A DNA stretch of 64,000 bases from Thiotrichales bacterium 19S9-11. Lineage in GTDB: Bacteria > Pseudomonadota > Gammaproteobacteria > Francisellales > Francisellaceae. Made by a program: the position numbers and the translations under genes. The notes beneath the pieces are model-generated. The model was given only the letters and a program-made list of their open reading frames with translations. It did not search any database and was not told the DNA's origin. The stretch is taken from the NCBI GenBank assembly GCA_021713395.1, contig JAKJJT010000002.1:1-64000 (forward strand), in the 5' to 3' direction. Numbering within the stretch: the stretch's first letter is position 1; each line of letters starts with the position of its first letter. This document shows positions 38,522 through 49,301 of the stretch, piece after piece.

Positions 38522-39634
38522 GTGATTGATACCTTAGATGAACTTGAATCCGTATGCAAAATACTTGTAAAAGAGTCTATTATTGGTATCGACACTGAAT
38601 TTGATTGGCGTAAAACATACTACCCAACACTCTGCTTAATCCAGATTTCAACAAAAAATGATATTTATCTGGTTGATCCATTAAAAATAGAGTCTTTAGT
38701 TGCATTAAAGCCTGTTTTAGAAAATAAAAAATGCATAAAAGTTTTACACTCACCTGAACATGACTTAAAAATTCTACACCATCATACAACTGCTAATATT
38801 GAAAATGTTTTTGACACTCAGCTTGCTGCTGAATTCTTAGGTTTTTCTTTTCAACCCTCTTTAAATGATTTAGTTTCTTGGCTTATATCAAAAGAACTTG
38901 ATAAAAGTGTTAAGCTTTCTGATTGGACATTAAGACCTTTAGGTAAAAAACAAATCAAATATGCAAAAGAAGATGTTCAATTCCTTATATCCATACATCA
39001 CACACTAACTGAGAGACTAAAGCAAAAAAAACGCTTAACCTGGTATTATGATGAAGTGATTCAACGCTTTAGTAAATACTTTTATCAGCCCTCTGATACT
39101 CATGATGCTTACCTTAAGTTAAAAAAATATAAAGCCTATAAAAATCGTGAACTTTTATATCTCATTCAACTTGCTAAATGGCGGCTAGAAACCGCTAAAA
39201 AGCTAAATCTTCCGATTCGACGAGTGATTAGCGATGATGCGATTTATCAAATTGCATCAAAACCACCGAAAACGATCAACAAACTCTCTGATCGAATGTA
39301 TCATTTACATAAAAAACAAGTTGAGCGCTATGCTGATGAGATACTAAAAATCATTCAAACAACAGATGATCAACTAGCACTTGGTAAACTCAAAATACCT
39401 CAACTGATTAAAAACCAAAATAACTTAATAGATGAGACTCTATTTAAAGAAGTTTATGAGTTTTTCAAAAATTTATGTGATGAAAAAGAAATCATCAGTC
39501 AAATGGTTGCAACACGCCTAGAGCTAAAACAATTTTTGAGCAACCCTAGTGACAAAAAACATAAACTAAATAACAGCTGGCGCCATTCATTAATTGGCAA
39601 AACTGTTAAGAACAAGTGGAATAGTTTGATTTAA
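38522..39634 (+). CDS. rnd: ribonuclease D
   Basis: 370 residues. A 3'-5' exoribonuclease that trims tRNA and other stable RNA 3' ends. The DEDD exonuclease motifs are visible: IIGIDTEFDW (Exo I), VLHSPEHDLKIL with DTQLAAEFLG (Exo II) and YAKEDVQFL (Exo III, Tyr-type). The C-terminal half is HRDC-like (RELLYLIQLAKWRLETAKKLN and RRVISDDAIYQIA). The start is GTG 38522, since an in-frame TAA lies 21 nt upstream and AAAGAG precedes it. Its last 4 bp overlap the convergent era gene. Confidence 0.92.
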   Translation: MIDTLDELESVCKILVKESIIGIDTEFDWRKTYYPTLCLIQISTKNDIYLVDPLKIESLVALKPVLENKKCIKVLHSPEHDLKILHHHTTANIENVFDTQLAAEFLGFSFQPSLNDLVSWLISKELDKSVKLSDWTLRPLGKKQIKYAKEDVQFLISIHHTLTERLKQKKRLTWYYDEVIQRFSKYFYQPSDTHDAYLKLKKYKAYKNRELLYLIQLAKWRLETAKKLNLPIRRVISDDAIYQIASKPPKTINKLSDRMYHLHKKQVERYADEILKIIQTTDDQLALGKLKIPQLIKNQNNLIDETLFKEVYEFFKNLCDEKEIISQMVATRLELKQFLSNPSDKKHKLNNSWRHSLIGKTVKNKWNSLI

Positions 39635-40539
39635 TACAAATTATACCCAAAGCTTTTTAATTGAGAGTCACTATCAGACCAGCCTTCTTTAACCTTAACC
39701 CACAATTGCAAATAAACTTTATTGCTCAATAAGCCTTCGATGTCTTTACGTGCCTGTGAGCCGATTTTTTTAAGTTTTTGGCCTTGCTTGCCAATAATCA
39801 TCGCTTTTTGACTTTTTCGCTCAACGACAATCGATGCACTAATATCAGTTAAATCACGACTCTCATCATGTTTGAAATGATCAATTTCAACGGTGATTTG
39901 ATAAGGGACTTCTTGACCTAAGGTACGCATTAGCTTTTCTCTAATAATTTCAGAGACTAAAAAGCGCACAGGTCTATCAGTTACTTGATCTTTATCATAA
40001 TGAAAAGAACCTTCAGGGACTAATTCATTAATTCTTGACTCTAGCAAATTAACTGAACGGCCGCTTTTTGCTGAAAGTGGAATAATGCTATCAAAATCAT
40101 ACAGTTCTTTAAGCTTTTCAATATAAGGCAATAACTCTACCTTTTGATTAACCATATCATCTTTGTTAATCACTAAAATAATCGGCACTTTAACCTTATC
40201 AAAGTGTGAAACAATCCATTTTTCAAGCTCTGTCCACTTAAGTGCTTCCACCACAAAAACAACCACATCAACATCAAATAAGCTTTTGAATGCTGCTTTA
40301 TTCATATAGCGATTTAAGGCTTTGCCTTCCTTTTGATGAAGTCCAGGCGTATCAACATAAACAATTTGTCGGTTATCTTCTGTTTTAACACCTAATATTT
40401 GATGGCGTGTTGTCTGAGGTTTGCGGCAGGTAATACTAATTTTCTGTTTTAATATACGGTTAAGAATTGTTGATTTACCAACATTTGGTCGCCCAATAAT
40501 AGCAACATAACCACAATAGGTTTTATTTTCTTGATTCAT
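39631..40539 (-). CDS. era: GTPase Era, 30S ribosomal maturation factor
   Basis: 302 residues, usual length. G1 GRPNVGKST, G2 region TTRHQ, G3 DTPGLH, G4 NKDD, G5 SAKSG, then the KH domain with IIGKQGQKLKKIGSQARKDIE. Binds the 3' end of 16S rRNA during 30S assembly. The usual neighbour rnc is absent; the aminotransferase gene lies 42 bp upstream on the same strand. Confidence 0.96.
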   Translation of the reverse strand: MNQENKTYCGYVAIIGRPNVGKSTILNRILKQKISITCRKPQTTRHQILGVKTEDNRQIVYVDTPGLHQKEGKALNRYMNKAAFKSLFDVDVVVFVVEALKWTELEKWIVSHFDKVKVPIILVINKDDMVNQKVELLPYIEKLKELYDFDSIIPLSAKSGRSVNLLESRINELVPEGSFHYDKDQVTDRPVRFLVSEIIREKLMRTLGQEVPYQITVEIDHFKHDESRDLTDISASIVVERKSQKAMIIGKQGQKLKKIGSQARKDIEGLLSNKVYLQLWVKVKEGWSDSDSQLKSFGYNLY

Positions 40540-40581
40540 ATTTAAATATCTTAATTTTTTTTAAAATAAAGGTTTCATTAT

Positions 40582-41799
40582 TTAAGAAATTGTTTGTGCC
40601 ATTTTTGATTTAATCATTTCATCATAAAACACTTTAAAACACTCACATGCAATTTCTAATTTATCCATTGCTGTTGCTAATGACATTCTAAAGTAACCAT
40701 CCATGCCAAACGCACTACCAGGAATAACACCAATACGTGCTTTATCTAATAGCTGCTGACAAAAGTCTCTATCATCTTTAAATAAGCCTTGATTAATTAG
40801 TGGTTCAATACAAGGAAATAAATAAAAGGCACCCTGTGCTTCCTGTACCACAATCCCCTCAAACTGACTAAATGTATCATACATCATCTGATAACGTTGA
40901 TGGTAAGAGTCAACTTGTTCTTTTAAGGCATCTTTTGGTAGTTCTAAAGCGGCAATTGCTGCTTTTTGAGAAACTGAACATGGGTTTGATAGTGATTGCG
41001 ATTGGAATTTCTTCATTGCAGCAATCACTTCTTTGGGCCCCACCGCATAACCAATACGCCAACCACACATAGCATAACTTTTGGAGACGCTGTTAATTAA
41101 TACTGTACGATCACGAAGATCAGGTGCAACTTCTAATATATTCTTAACTCTTTCTTCATTGCCCCAGTATAGTTGATCATAAATATCATCACTAGCAATG
41201 ATAATCTCTGGATAATCTCTTAATACTTCAGCCAATGCTAATAATTCACTTTCCGTATAAACAACACCTGTCGGATTAACTGGATTATTAAGGATAAAAA
41301 CACGACTTTTTGAGGTAATCGCATTTCTTAGCATCTCAGGTGTCATTTTAAGAGACGTTTCTAGACCTGTTTTAACAATCACAGGGTTTGCACCAACAAC
41401 TTTTGCCATATCTGGATAACTAACCCAGTAAGGTGCTGGAAAAATCACTTCATCTTCAGCTTCTGTAACGCATTGAAGCAGGTTAAATAAGCAGTGTTTT
41501 GCACCTGTTGATGTAATGACTTCATCAGGTGCAAATGATAAGTTATAAAAGCGCTGATACCAACTAATAATTGCTTGCTTCATCTCAGGAATGCCATCAA
41601 CTTGTGTATAGCGGGTAAAATTATCTTCTATTGCTTCAATCGCCTTACTTTTAGCAACGTCAGGGCTAGCATAATTTGGCTCACCAGCAGTTAATGAAAT
41701 CACATCAACCCCTTCGCTTAATAATGCTAAAATTTTTGCTGTAAATGTTAATGTTGCTGATGGTTGAATGGCTTGAACTCGTCTTGATAGTCTAATCAT
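40582..41799 (-). CDS. class I/II pyridoxal-phosphate aminotransferase (aspartate aminotransferase type)
   Basis: 405 residues. PLP-binding Lys is in NSVSKSYAMCGWRIGYAVGP; other conserved residues are in LTAGEPNYASPD, STGAKHCLFNLL, NNPVNPTGVVY and ASDDIYDQLYW, and the C-terminal substrate Arg in YFRMSLA. This is the type I-gamma AspC/AspB group that transaminates aspartate and often prephenate in cytosolic amino-acid metabolism. Overlaps the upstream TPR gene by 8 bp, so the two are likely translationally coupled. Confidence 0.9.
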   Translation of the reverse strand: MIRLSRRVQAIQPSATLTFTAKILALLSEGVDVISLTAGEPNYASPDVAKSKAIEAIEDNFTRYTQVDGIPEMKQAIISWYQRFYNLSFAPDEVITSTGAKHCLFNLLQCVTEAEDEVIFPAPYWVSYPDMAKVVGANPVIVKTGLETSLKMTPEMLRNAITSKSRVFILNNPVNPTGVVYTESELLALAEVLRDYPEIIIASDDIYDQLYWGNEERVKNILEVAPDLRDRTVLINSVSKSYAMCGWRIGYAVGPKEVIAAMKKFQSQSLSNPCSVSQKAAIAALELPKDALKEQVDSYHQRYQMMYDTFSQFEGIVVQEAQGAFYLFPCIEPLINQGLFKDDRDFCQQLLDKARIGVIPGSAFGMDGYFRMSLATAMDKLEIACECFKVFYDEMIKSKMAQTIS

Positions 41800-43129
41800 T
41801 CCATGTTCCTCTGTAGTGTTGGATCAATTGCTGTACATCATAACCATTAGCTTTATCATCTTGTCGTTTTCGCTCAACTGCTTGAGCTTTTTCATTCTGA
41901 CCGCTGGCTTCTAATACACCAACATAATGTGATGCAACATCACCATATGGCAGCAAATCATAAGCTTCTTCAAGATAAGCTAAAGCTTCTTTGTGATGTC
42001 CTTGTTTATACATCAACCATCCAAGACTGTCCAGAACTTGAGGCGCTTTTGGCGCAAGTTTATGTGCTTTTTTTAGCAGCTTATAAGATTCATCATAACG
42101 TTTATGATACTCAGCATAAATAAATGCTAAAGTACTTAACGCCTGATGATGATTTGGATCTAAGTCTAAAACAACCACCATATCAGCTTCAGCTTTTTCT
42201 GAGTTTCCTAAGCTTAAATGACTTAAACCACGTAGATAATAAAAGTTACCGTCTTTTGGATATTCCACTACCCCTTGATTAAAAGTATCAAATGCAGCTT
42301 GTGTATCTGAGAGTAATAGCTCAAGCATCCCTTTCATATAAATAAAACGTTTGCGGTATTTTTCATGAGAGATATAAGGCAGCATTTTTGAAACATGCTT
42401 CAAGGCATATTCTGGTGTTTTTTGATAAATATATAGTGTCACTAATGATAATTGCGCATGATAAAATAATGCACCATGCTCTACTTTTCCGTAATAAATA
42501 ATAGCTTCTTCTATTTTTCCTTCACGAACATAAAGTTTTGCAATAAATAATAATGCATTTTCTTTATAATCTTCCGATGTTAATAATTGGGTAAAATATT
42601 TGATTGATTGATTATTTTCTTGGCGATCATAGGCTAGTAATGCTTTTAGAAAAATAATCTCTTCAGCTAATTTCTCTTTAAACGTCATGCCATAAAGAAT
42701 CATTTCTGCCTCTTTATGCTTTCTTTCAAATAGATAAAGTTTAGCAAGGTAAATTTTGGCATATTGGCTGTCTGGCTGTGCTTTATTCCATTGAGAAACC
42801 AAAGGCTCTGCTCTCTCTATTAAGCCTAAAGCAAATAAAAGTTCAAGTGCATTTGCTTTGATCGCTTCTTCGTTTGTATGATTTGCAAGGTGAGCATAGA
42901 GTGAGGCAGCTTCTGGCCAATATTGTCGATTGATTGCAATTTCTGCCAACATTAAATTAAAAAAATCTGTTGCAGTATAAGCAGTTGACTTAACGGCTTG
43001 ATTTTTATTATTCTCAGATGCAATCGTTAAAAAAGGGCAAATTATTAGCGCTAAAGAAAGGACAAAGAAGTTAAGTATTTTCCTCGCTATCTGATTGATT
43101 CTTATCTGTTTTATTATTTTTCTCATCAC
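41792..43129 (-). CDS. exported TPR-repeat protein
   Basis: 445 residues. The N-terminus has a basic start and hydrophobic helix ([20 protein letters not shown], about 18-37), a signal peptide or anchor. The rest is tetratricopeptide repeats, for example [95 protein letters not shown]. The last two units are the NrfG-like type. Probably a periplasmic scaffold. The start overlaps barA by 59 bp, and no better start keeps the signal sequence, so the overlap seems genuine. Confidence 0.82.
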   Translation of the reverse strand: MMRKIIKQIRINQIARKILNFFVLSLALIICPFLTIASENNKNQAVKSTAYTATDFFNLMLAEIAINRQYWPEAASLYAHLANHTNEEAIKANALELLFALGLIERAEPLVSQWNKAQPDSQYAKIYLAKLYLFERKHKEAEMILYGMTFKEKLAEEIIFLKALLAYDRQENNQSIKYFTQLLTSEDYKENALLFIAKLYVREGKIEEAIIYYGKVEHGALFYHAQLSLVTLYIYQKTPEYALKHVSKMLPYISHEKYRKRFIYMKGMLELLLSDTQAAFDTFNQGVVEYPKDGNFYYLRGLSHLSLGNSEKAEADMVVVLDLDPNHHQALSTLAFIYAEYHKRYDESYKLLKKAHKLAPKAPQVLDSLGWLMYKQGHHKEALAYLEEAYDLLPYGDVASHYVGVLEASGQNEKAQAVERKRQDDKANGYDVQQLIQHYRGTWND

Positions 43130-45935
43130 CAGCTGCCTCTAATGTGCGATCAATCGCCTCAAGACAAGCTGTCATCACCCTATCAAATCCTTGTTTTTCC
43201 GATATTTTATTATCCTCTACGTGTTCTTTCAAATATGCCTCTAACTCCCTGACTTTTACTTTTAATATCGGCACCCCGCAGTAGCAACAGCCACCATGTA
43301 GTTTGTGTACAACCTGTATGAGAGACTGATAATCGCTTTCTTCTGTATACTGTCTAATCAGTACTTTTGCTTCCTCTAAATCATTGAGTAACATTTCAAA
43401 CATTTCTAATGCTACTTCCTCAGATCCGCCAGCTAACTTTATACCAATTGACATATCAACATATACATCTGAAGCCTTTTCAAGTGCCTCATTTGTAATT
43501 TTATCAACTTTTTTAATATTTTTCCTAAGCCAATTATTAACCAAATAGTTAATCTTTTGTTCTGTAATAGGTTTTGATTGATAGTCAGAAAATCCTTGTT
43601 CTAATAGTTTCTTACGCTGACCTCCTAATATATCTGCAGTTAGCGCAATAATTGGTGTCTTTTTATTTAATTTTGTTTTTCGTATTTGCTTAGATGCTTC
43701 TATACCATCAATTTCAGGCATTTGAATATCCATTAGTATCATATCAAATGTTTGTTTTTCTGATAATTCTATCGCTTTTTTACCACCTGTTGCTGCTGTT
43801 ACTGTTAGGCCTATATTTTCAAGTAGAATAGTAATTAGTCTTAAATTAATTTTATTATCATCTACAGCAAGTACATGTTTATCCTGATAGTCCTCTTGTA
43901 ACGGACTCTCTTTATGATGCGTTAATAATAAATGAGATGAATCAAGCTCATAACGCTTAGTTATCATTTCGTATAGTTGAGATCTTTTATATGGTTTGAC
44001 TAGAAAATAACGAATGCCAGCAGCTTCTGCATAATGCTTAGCTAAATTATCATCCATATTTATTAATAAAATAACAGGTGTATTGGTGAAGTTTTCAATA
44101 TCATCCAATAAAGATTTTCTTAATACTGGCGCATCCGGTAGGTTTATATAATCTAGAATAATACAATCTAATCTGTGGTCTTTATCTGCAACGAAATCAA
44201 TTAACATCTCATTTGTTGAAACAAATGTAATATTTGCCTGCCAGAAGTTCAAAATATGCTCTAGTGCTTCCTTTGATTTCTCATCATCATAGTGAACAAC
44301 AATATGCTTATCCGCTAATTTTTCCCTCTCCTTAATTGGAAGCACATGCGGTGTTTTTTTCAATTTAACTGTAAACCAAAAAGTTGAACCTTCTCCTAAA
44401 GCACTTTTAAAGCCAATTTCACCATCCATCTTTTCAATTAGGCTTTTACAAATCACTAAACCAAGCCCCGTACCACCATAACGCCTTGAAGTTGAGCTAT
44501 CTGCTTGAGTAAATGCTCTAAATAGTCGCTCTTGCTGCCTTTCTGAAATACCAACACCTGAATCTCTAATCTCAAAGTATAAGTAATAATTTGCATAATC
44601 CTCTGTTTTATACTTTGTTGTGACAATGACATCCCCCTTTTCAGTAAATTTAATGGCATTACTAACAAGGTTCATCAGTATTTGTTTAAATCGTAAATTA
44701 TCACCTGTGACATACTCCGGCACATCAGGATGAATATCAACCATTAAGTTAAGGTTTTTTTCCAGTACAACTGGCCGCATCAAAATAATAATTTCTTCAA
44801 TGCTTTCATAGAGGCTAAAAGTTGAAGCTTCTAACTCTAACTTGCCTGACTCTATTTTAGAAAAATCTAATATATCGTTAATAATACGTAACAAATGCCT
44901 TGATGACTTCTGTATCGTATCTACATAATCAAATTGCTGTTGTGTTAGATCTGTCTTTAGTAAAAACTCAGTAAAACCAATAATACCATTCATTGGTGTT
45001 CGAATTTCATGACTCATATTTGCTAAAAAGCTACTTTTAATCTTACTTGCTTCTAATGCTTGCTTACGTGCAATGTCTAACTCTGCATTTTTAATTTCGA
45101 TTGTTTCAAGCGTTTCTCTTAAGTCAACTGTTGCTTGTTCAATATTTTTTTGCATTTCATCATGCGAGCTTTCAAGGGCTTGTGCCATTTGGTTAATGCC
45201 ACCTTCTAAAATTTGTAGCTCGCCACTTGCGCCTGTTTTCACTCGTGTTTTAAGTTTACCATCACGCAGCAAACTAACTGCACTAATAATACTAATTAAA
45301 GGCTCACTAACATCTCGCCCTAAGCGAATACCAAATAAAACACTAATTGCCAATCCAATAAAGCTAATCGCTAAGGTTGCAACAACTGCTTGATATTCAT
45401 TTAACGTAGTCTGGGTCCTACTTAAACCAATCACTACCCAGCCTAATCGTGATTTATTGCCGTCTTTAAAATCTTTAAACAAAAGCTCTTTTTCATTTTT
45501 ATTAAAGTCAGATAATAAAACCGAATGTAATAAAACAGGAGAGACAAACAATGAATGGTTATGGTGCTTAAAAGTTAAGATACTGGCATGATGGATATCT
45601 CCTAACTCTTCAAAAAACTTTTTATCTACATCTGGCTCTTTGCCCGTATAACCGATCACATGACCTTTACTATCATAAATAGCTGCAACTTCAACATCAT
45701 TATGTGCCATCATAGAGTCAGCTAGTCTTTTTAATAACTGGTGATTATGCGTAATCAAGCCATATTCACTTGAGGCAACAAGCTCTGTTGTCAATGTTTT
45801 ACCACGCGTCTTTAAATTATTATTTAAATCTGATATTCGCATACTAATAAAATAAATACCGAGTAAAACACTAATGGTTAATGTTGGCACAATGGTTAAA
45901 AGTACAATCCTTGTACGAATCCCCCAACTCTTCAT
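43071..45935 (-). CDS. barA: BarA/GacS/LetS-type hybrid sensor histidine kinase
   Basis: 954 residues. TM1 about 8-31, periplasmic sensor 32-180, TM2 about 183-203, HAMP 205-258, HisKA with phospho-His309 ([16 protein letters not shown]), HATPase ([32 protein letters not shown]). Then a degenerate receiver (about 545-660), a full receiver with [13 protein letters not shown], and a C-terminal HPt with His877 in [12 protein letters not shown]. This unorthodox order matches BarA. These kinases phosphorylate UvrY/GacA/LetA to switch on small RNAs that antagonise CsrA, controlling transmission and virulence traits in intracellular relatives. The 3' end overlaps the TPR gene. Confidence 0.9.
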   Translation of the reverse strand: MKSWGIRTRIVLLTIVPTLTISVLLGIYFISMRISDLNNNLKTRGKTLTTELVASSEYGLITHNHQLLKRLADSMMAHNDVEVAAIYDSKGHVIGYTGKEPDVDKKFFEELGDIHHASILTFKHHNHSLFVSPVLLHSVLLSDFNKNEKELLFKDFKDGNKSRLGWVVIGLSRTQTTLNEYQAVVATLAISFIGLAISVLFGIRLGRDVSEPLISIISAVSLLRDGKLKTRVKTGASGELQILEGGINQMAQALESSHDEMQKNIEQATVDLRETLETIEIKNAELDIARKQALEASKIKSSFLANMSHEIRTPMNGIIGFTEFLLKTDLTQQQFDYVDTIQKSSRHLLRIINDILDFSKIESGKLELEASTFSLYESIEEIIILMRPVVLEKNLNLMVDIHPDVPEYVTGDNLRFKQILMNLVSNAIKFTEKGDVIVTTKYKTEDYANYYLYFEIRDSGVGISERQQERLFRAFTQADSSTSRRYGGTGLGLVICKSLIEKMDGEIGFKSALGEGSTFWFTVKLKKTPHVLPIKEREKLADKHIVVHYDDEKSKEALEHILNFWQANITFVSTNEMLIDFVADKDHRLDCIILDYINLPDAPVLRKSLLDDIENFTNTPVILLINMDDNLAKHYAEAAGIRYFLVKPYKRSQLYEMITKRYELDSSHLLLTHHKESPLQEDYQDKHVLAVDDNKINLRLITILLENIGLTVTAATGGKKAIELSEKQTFDMILMDIQMPEIDGIEASKQIRKTKLNKKTPIIALTADILGGQRKKLLEQGFSDYQSKPITEQKINYLVNNWLRKNIKKVDKITNEALEKASDVYVDMSIGIKLAGGSEEVALEMFEMLLNDLEEAKVLIRQYTEESDYQSLIQVVHKLHGGCCYCGVPILKVKVRELEAYLKEHVEDNKISEKQGFDRVMTACLEAIDRTLEAAGDEKNNKTDKNQSDSEENT

Positions 45936-45994
45936 TTAAGTAAATTCCTATTATTCTTATTTGACACAAGTATATACGCTAAAGCATTAAAAAA

Positions 45995-47842
45995 TCACCT
46001 ACCACGCATAAAAAACTTATCTAAATCTTTAAAATCCAGCTGCACCCAAGTTGGTCTTCCATGATTACATTGATTACTGCGCTCAGTACTTTCCATCTGC
46101 CTTAGCATCTCATTCATACCCTCTATTGATAATTCATCATGCGCTCTTAATGCACTATGACAAGAATAAGTAGCCAAAAACTGATTAAAATAAGCTTCCA
46201 CTTCTTTTGAAAAGCCCATTAAACTAAAATCTGTTAATAGTTGTAATATAAGTTTTTCAAGATCATTGGTTTTAACAAATGTTGGCGCACTACGTATAAC
46301 AATCTCTAAATCAGACAAGCAGTTTGCTTCAAAGCCTAACTTTTCTAAAACAGGCTTATACTCTTCAAAAGCAATCATTTGTTCACTTGATAAACTTATC
46401 GTTAATGGAATTAATAGCTCTTGCCTTTTCTCCAATTGGTCATGATGCCAGCTCTCTTTTGCTTTTTCATATAAAATGCGCTCATGCGCTGCATGCATAT
46501 CAACCAAAACCAAACCTTTTTTATTCTGAGCCAAAATATAAATACCATGAAGTTGCGCAACAGCAAAACCTAAAGGATGCGTTTCTTCAACTGGCTTTAG
46601 TAATAAGTCATTTTGCTTCTTTTTAGTTAAGACATCATGCTCAACTAAAAAATGTTCTTTTTCTATCTCTGGCGTTAAGCTAGCATTTGAAAATGCCAAT
46701 TCAAATAAACTATCTTCTTTAAAGTTATCTGAGCTTAATTTTTGATATAAATCAATTTGTTCAGCAACTGACTTAACTTGCTCTTTTTCAGGTACTTTAA
46801 TTGATATTTTATCTTCATCACTCGTTACATTTGGCGTTGTATTCGCAAGCACCTGATCTATCGTTGTATAGATAAATTGATGTACTCGCTGTGACTGATG
46901 AAAACGAACTTCACTTTTAGTTGGATGAACATTAACATCTAACTGATCTGGCTCAATTGATAAGTACAATACATACTGCGGATAACGCCCTGAGTATAAA
47001 ACATCCTGATAAGCTTTTTTAATCGCATGAGAAACAACCTTATCTTTAATCATACGCCCATTAATATAAAAATACTGTAAATCTGCTGTTTGCTTGGCAA
47101 TTTCTGGCTCACCAACCCAGCCCCAAAGCCGCATATTATGATCACTTTTATCAACCATTAAGGAGCGATCTAAAAACGCTTTACGTGTTAACTGACTCAC
47201 TCGCTTTAATTGCGACTCTAGGTTATCAGCAATTGGTAAGTGCCTAGTTGTTTTTCCATTATGGATTAAAATGAATTCGATATGGAAATAACATAATGCA
47301 AAACGTTTAAATAATTCATCTATATGACTAAATTCTGTTTTATCTGTTTTCAAAAACTTACGTCTTGCTGGTGTATTAAAAAATAATTCATTAACCTCTA
47401 TTTGTGTTCCCTTAGGATAAGCTGCGGGTTTAAAATCATAGCTTTCTTGATCCTTACCCTTTTGAATCACTTCCCATGCTTGATCGGAATCTTCATGGCG
47501 TGAAGTTAATATCATTTTAGAAACAGATGCAATACTTGCTAAAGCTTCTCCTCGAAAACCCATGGTATCAACCGCTTCTAATTCTTCTAATTCATAGACT
47601 TTACTGGTTGCATGTGGCATTAATGCTAGTGATAAATCATCTTTTAGAATACCTGAGCCATTATCTTTAATGCGTATTAGTGACTTACCACCCTGCTCAA
47701 CTTCCAAGGTAATTTCTGTTGCTCCAGCATCTATACTGTTTTCAATTAATTCTTTAACAACTGACGCTGGTCTTTCAACCACCTCTCCTGCTGCAATTTG
47801 GTTGGCTAATAATGGCGATAACTGCCGAATTCGTCGCATCAT
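45995..47842 (-). CDS. mutL: DNA mismatch repair protein MutL (endonuclease-type)
   Basis: About 615 residues. N-terminal GHKL ATPase: IAAGEVVERPASVVKELIENSIDAGAT, DNGSGI, GFRGEALASI. The C-terminal dimerisation domain has DMHAAHERILYE, the DQHA(X)2E(X)4E endonuclease motif with Gln to Met, together with SCHSALRAHD and CNHGRP zinc-site motifs. This indicates a nicking MutL as in bacteria without MutH, unlike E. coli. A frame from TTG 47866 exists, but the ATG at 47842 starts just before the conserved RRIRQLSPLLANQIAAGE and is preferred. An effector-like gene ends about 100 bp upstream. Confidence 0.95.
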   Translation of the reverse strand: MMRRIRQLSPLLANQIAAGEVVERPASVVKELIENSIDAGATEITLEVEQGGKSLIRIKDNGSGILKDDLSLALMPHATSKVYELEELEAVDTMGFRGEALASIASVSKMILTSRHEDSDQAWEVIQKGKDQESYDFKPAAYPKGTQIEVNELFFNTPARRKFLKTDKTEFSHIDELFKRFALCYFHIEFILIHNGKTTRHLPIADNLESQLKRVSQLTRKAFLDRSLMVDKSDHNMRLWGWVGEPEIAKQTADLQYFYINGRMIKDKVVSHAIKKAYQDVLYSGRYPQYVLYLSIEPDQLDVNVHPTKSEVRFHQSQRVHQFIYTTIDQVLANTTPNVTSDEDKISIKVPEKEQVKSVAEQIDLYQKLSSDNFKEDSLFELAFSNASLTPEIEKEHFLVEHDVLTKKKQNDLLLKPVEETHPLGFAVAQLHGIYILAQNKKGLVLVDMHAAHERILYEKAKESWHHDQLEKRQELLIPLTISLSSEQMIAFEEYKPVLEKLGFEANCLSDLEIVIRSAPTFVKTNDLEKLILQLLTDFSLMGFSKEVEAYFNQFLATYSCHSALRAHDELSIEGMNEMLRQMESTERSNQCNHGRPTWVQLDFKDLDKFFMRGR

Positions 47843-47943
47843 ACAACTCGCTTTGTCCTCTCTCAATCTATAGCGCTTATTGTAACAAGCTTTTTAATTT
47901 TAGGGGGAATAAATGCGTGATTTAGTTACTTACCACTTAATTA

Positions 47944-48897
47944 TTAACCATAGCTAAAAATTGAACTTTTTTTCTTTTTTTCATTAGAAAAGAGTTGTTT
48001 AGGATCTTCATACATCGTCTGAATTTGAGAATCACGTCCACCAAATACCTGACTAAAGAATCCTGGCGGCTGCTGAGCTGCGTTGGTAAAATGTTTTTTA
48101 ACAGGCGACATAAGATAACCTTGCTTATAAGAATTAACAAAAGATGCAACATGTTCTGGTACTTTTTGATATATTATACCGTTATACTCAACGGTTTCCC
48201 CTCCCAACGGACCTTTAGCCTTATTCTTTGTATTAGAAAGTAAAGTTCTAATATCTTCCTCTGTAATATTTTCTTGAAAAGAAACACCTAAACTCTTTGT
48301 ATGATGATTCTGAAAATAGCCGTTTAAGTTATCTGGCCCTTTCTTAAACTCTTTTATAATTTCTTGTAAATCATAAACATATTGCGTACCACTTTCATTA
48401 ACCCTGCAATTTTCATATTTATCAAAATAATAATTAGTGTCTGCATAAATAGGAAAAATTGGACATGACTCTTTGTTTTTTAGTTCTTTTGCGTTATCTA
48501 TATTATCTTCATCATTATCAACAAAAACAAGTTGATACTTCTTTGAAAGCGCTCTAAGTGCTGGTTTTTTACGTTCATGCTCATTGCGTGTCTTATTATA
48601 AAAATCAAATGGTTTACCTCTTATACCAAATACTTCATCTAGAAGTTTCTCCATCTCTACTTCAGTAAAATCACCGGCTGTTACAAATGCAATCTCTCCA
48701 CCGGTTTCTATCCAGTCTTTAAGTATGCGCTTGATCTTCTCTAGATTAATTACATAAAAATCACGTTGATCACCATAATAGTCTTTCTGTAAATAAGTGA
48801 CTGGTACTTTTTTACCTATACAGCTTATACGGCAAGTAAATAATGTTTCATCAAGATCAAGAGCTAAGCAAAATTTTTTATCCTTTGTTCCAGGCAT
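47944..48897 (-). CDS. HAD-superfamily phosphatase-like protein with C-terminal shared domain, candidate effector
   Basis: About 317 residues from ATG 48897, which has AAGGGTGG 7 nt upstream; a GTG four codons earlier overlaps that ribosome site and is rejected. HAD motif I is FCLALDLDETLF (Asp14, Asp16, Thr18), the DLDET form seen in FCP/SCP-type phosphatases. Motif II is IAFVTAGD (Thr73), a Lys lies in ERKKPALRAL and motif III is LVFVDNDEDN. Residues about 212-282 (ITEEDIRTLLSN to PPGFFSQVFGG) match residues 5-84 of the small protein at 50518-50949. No signal peptide. Possibly a host-directed protein phosphatase; substrate unknown. Confidence 0.7.
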   Translation of the reverse strand: MPGTKDKKFCLALDLDETLFTCRISCIGKKVPVTYLQKDYYGDQRDFYVINLEKIKRILKDWIETGGEIAFVTAGDFTEVEMEKLLDEVFGIRGKPFDFYNKTRNEHERKKPALRALSKKYQLVFVDNDEDNIDNAKELKNKESCPIFPIYADTNYYFDKYENCRVNESGTQYVYDLQEIIKEFKKGPDNLNGYFQNHHTKSLGVSFQENITEEDIRTLLSNTKNKAKGPLGGETVEYNGIIYQKVPEHVASFVNSYKQGYLMSPVKKHFTNAAQQPPGFFSQVFGGRDSQIQTMYEDPKQLFSNEKKKKSSIFSYG

Positions 48898-49001
48898 AAA
48901 AATAACCACCCTTAATTAAAAGCTAATTTTTCAAAGATGATGAATTTATCATAACATACAAAAACAAGCTAATATTTAAAATACTTATCAAGTGGTAATT
49001 A

Positions 49002-49211
49002 TCATTCAAGGTTTATTTGAAAATGTTTGATATTATTTTTTCTAGATGAGTGACACTGATTAAAAAAGCTAGATATCCAGTGGCTTAAAATAACTGATGG
49101 AGGCTCTTTAACATTACCATTTTGATTAATTGGCAAACCTTTGCCAACAGTGTATGTATCATAACTTTCATCACTACTAGATAAGTCTAATTTCTTTTCC
49201 TCTGCTGGCAT
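49002..49211 (-). CDS. small effector-like fragment, 69 residues
   Basis: Preceded by an excellent ribosome-binding site (GGAGGTGG, 6-7 nt before ATG), so translation is likely. The acidic, Ser-rich start (LDLSSSDESYDTY) is followed by VKEPPSVILSHWISSFFNQ. That segment resembles LQEPQINRSILSIFFNW of the 143-residue neighbour and the PPGFFSQVFGG end of the HAD protein's shared domain. It is probably a trimmed relative of that family. The match is short and could be fortuitous. Confidence 0.45.
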   Translation of the reverse strand: MPAEEKKLDLSSSDESYDTYTVGKGLPINQNGNVKEPPSVILSHWISSFFNQCHSSRKNNIKHFQINLE

Positions 49212-49301
49212 ATGATACCACCTCCATCCTTGTTAGCCCTTATCTATAGTCATAGCATCCTTGGTGCTAGAAGTCTTGTTTCAATTAAGTTTATTTCTAT
49301 C

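Noticed and set aside
47913-47957. A 14-codon plus-strand frame preceded by AGGGGG between mutL and the HAD-like gene
   Set aside because: Too short, overlaps the end of the opposite gene and has no recognisable peptide; the purine run is likely chance.
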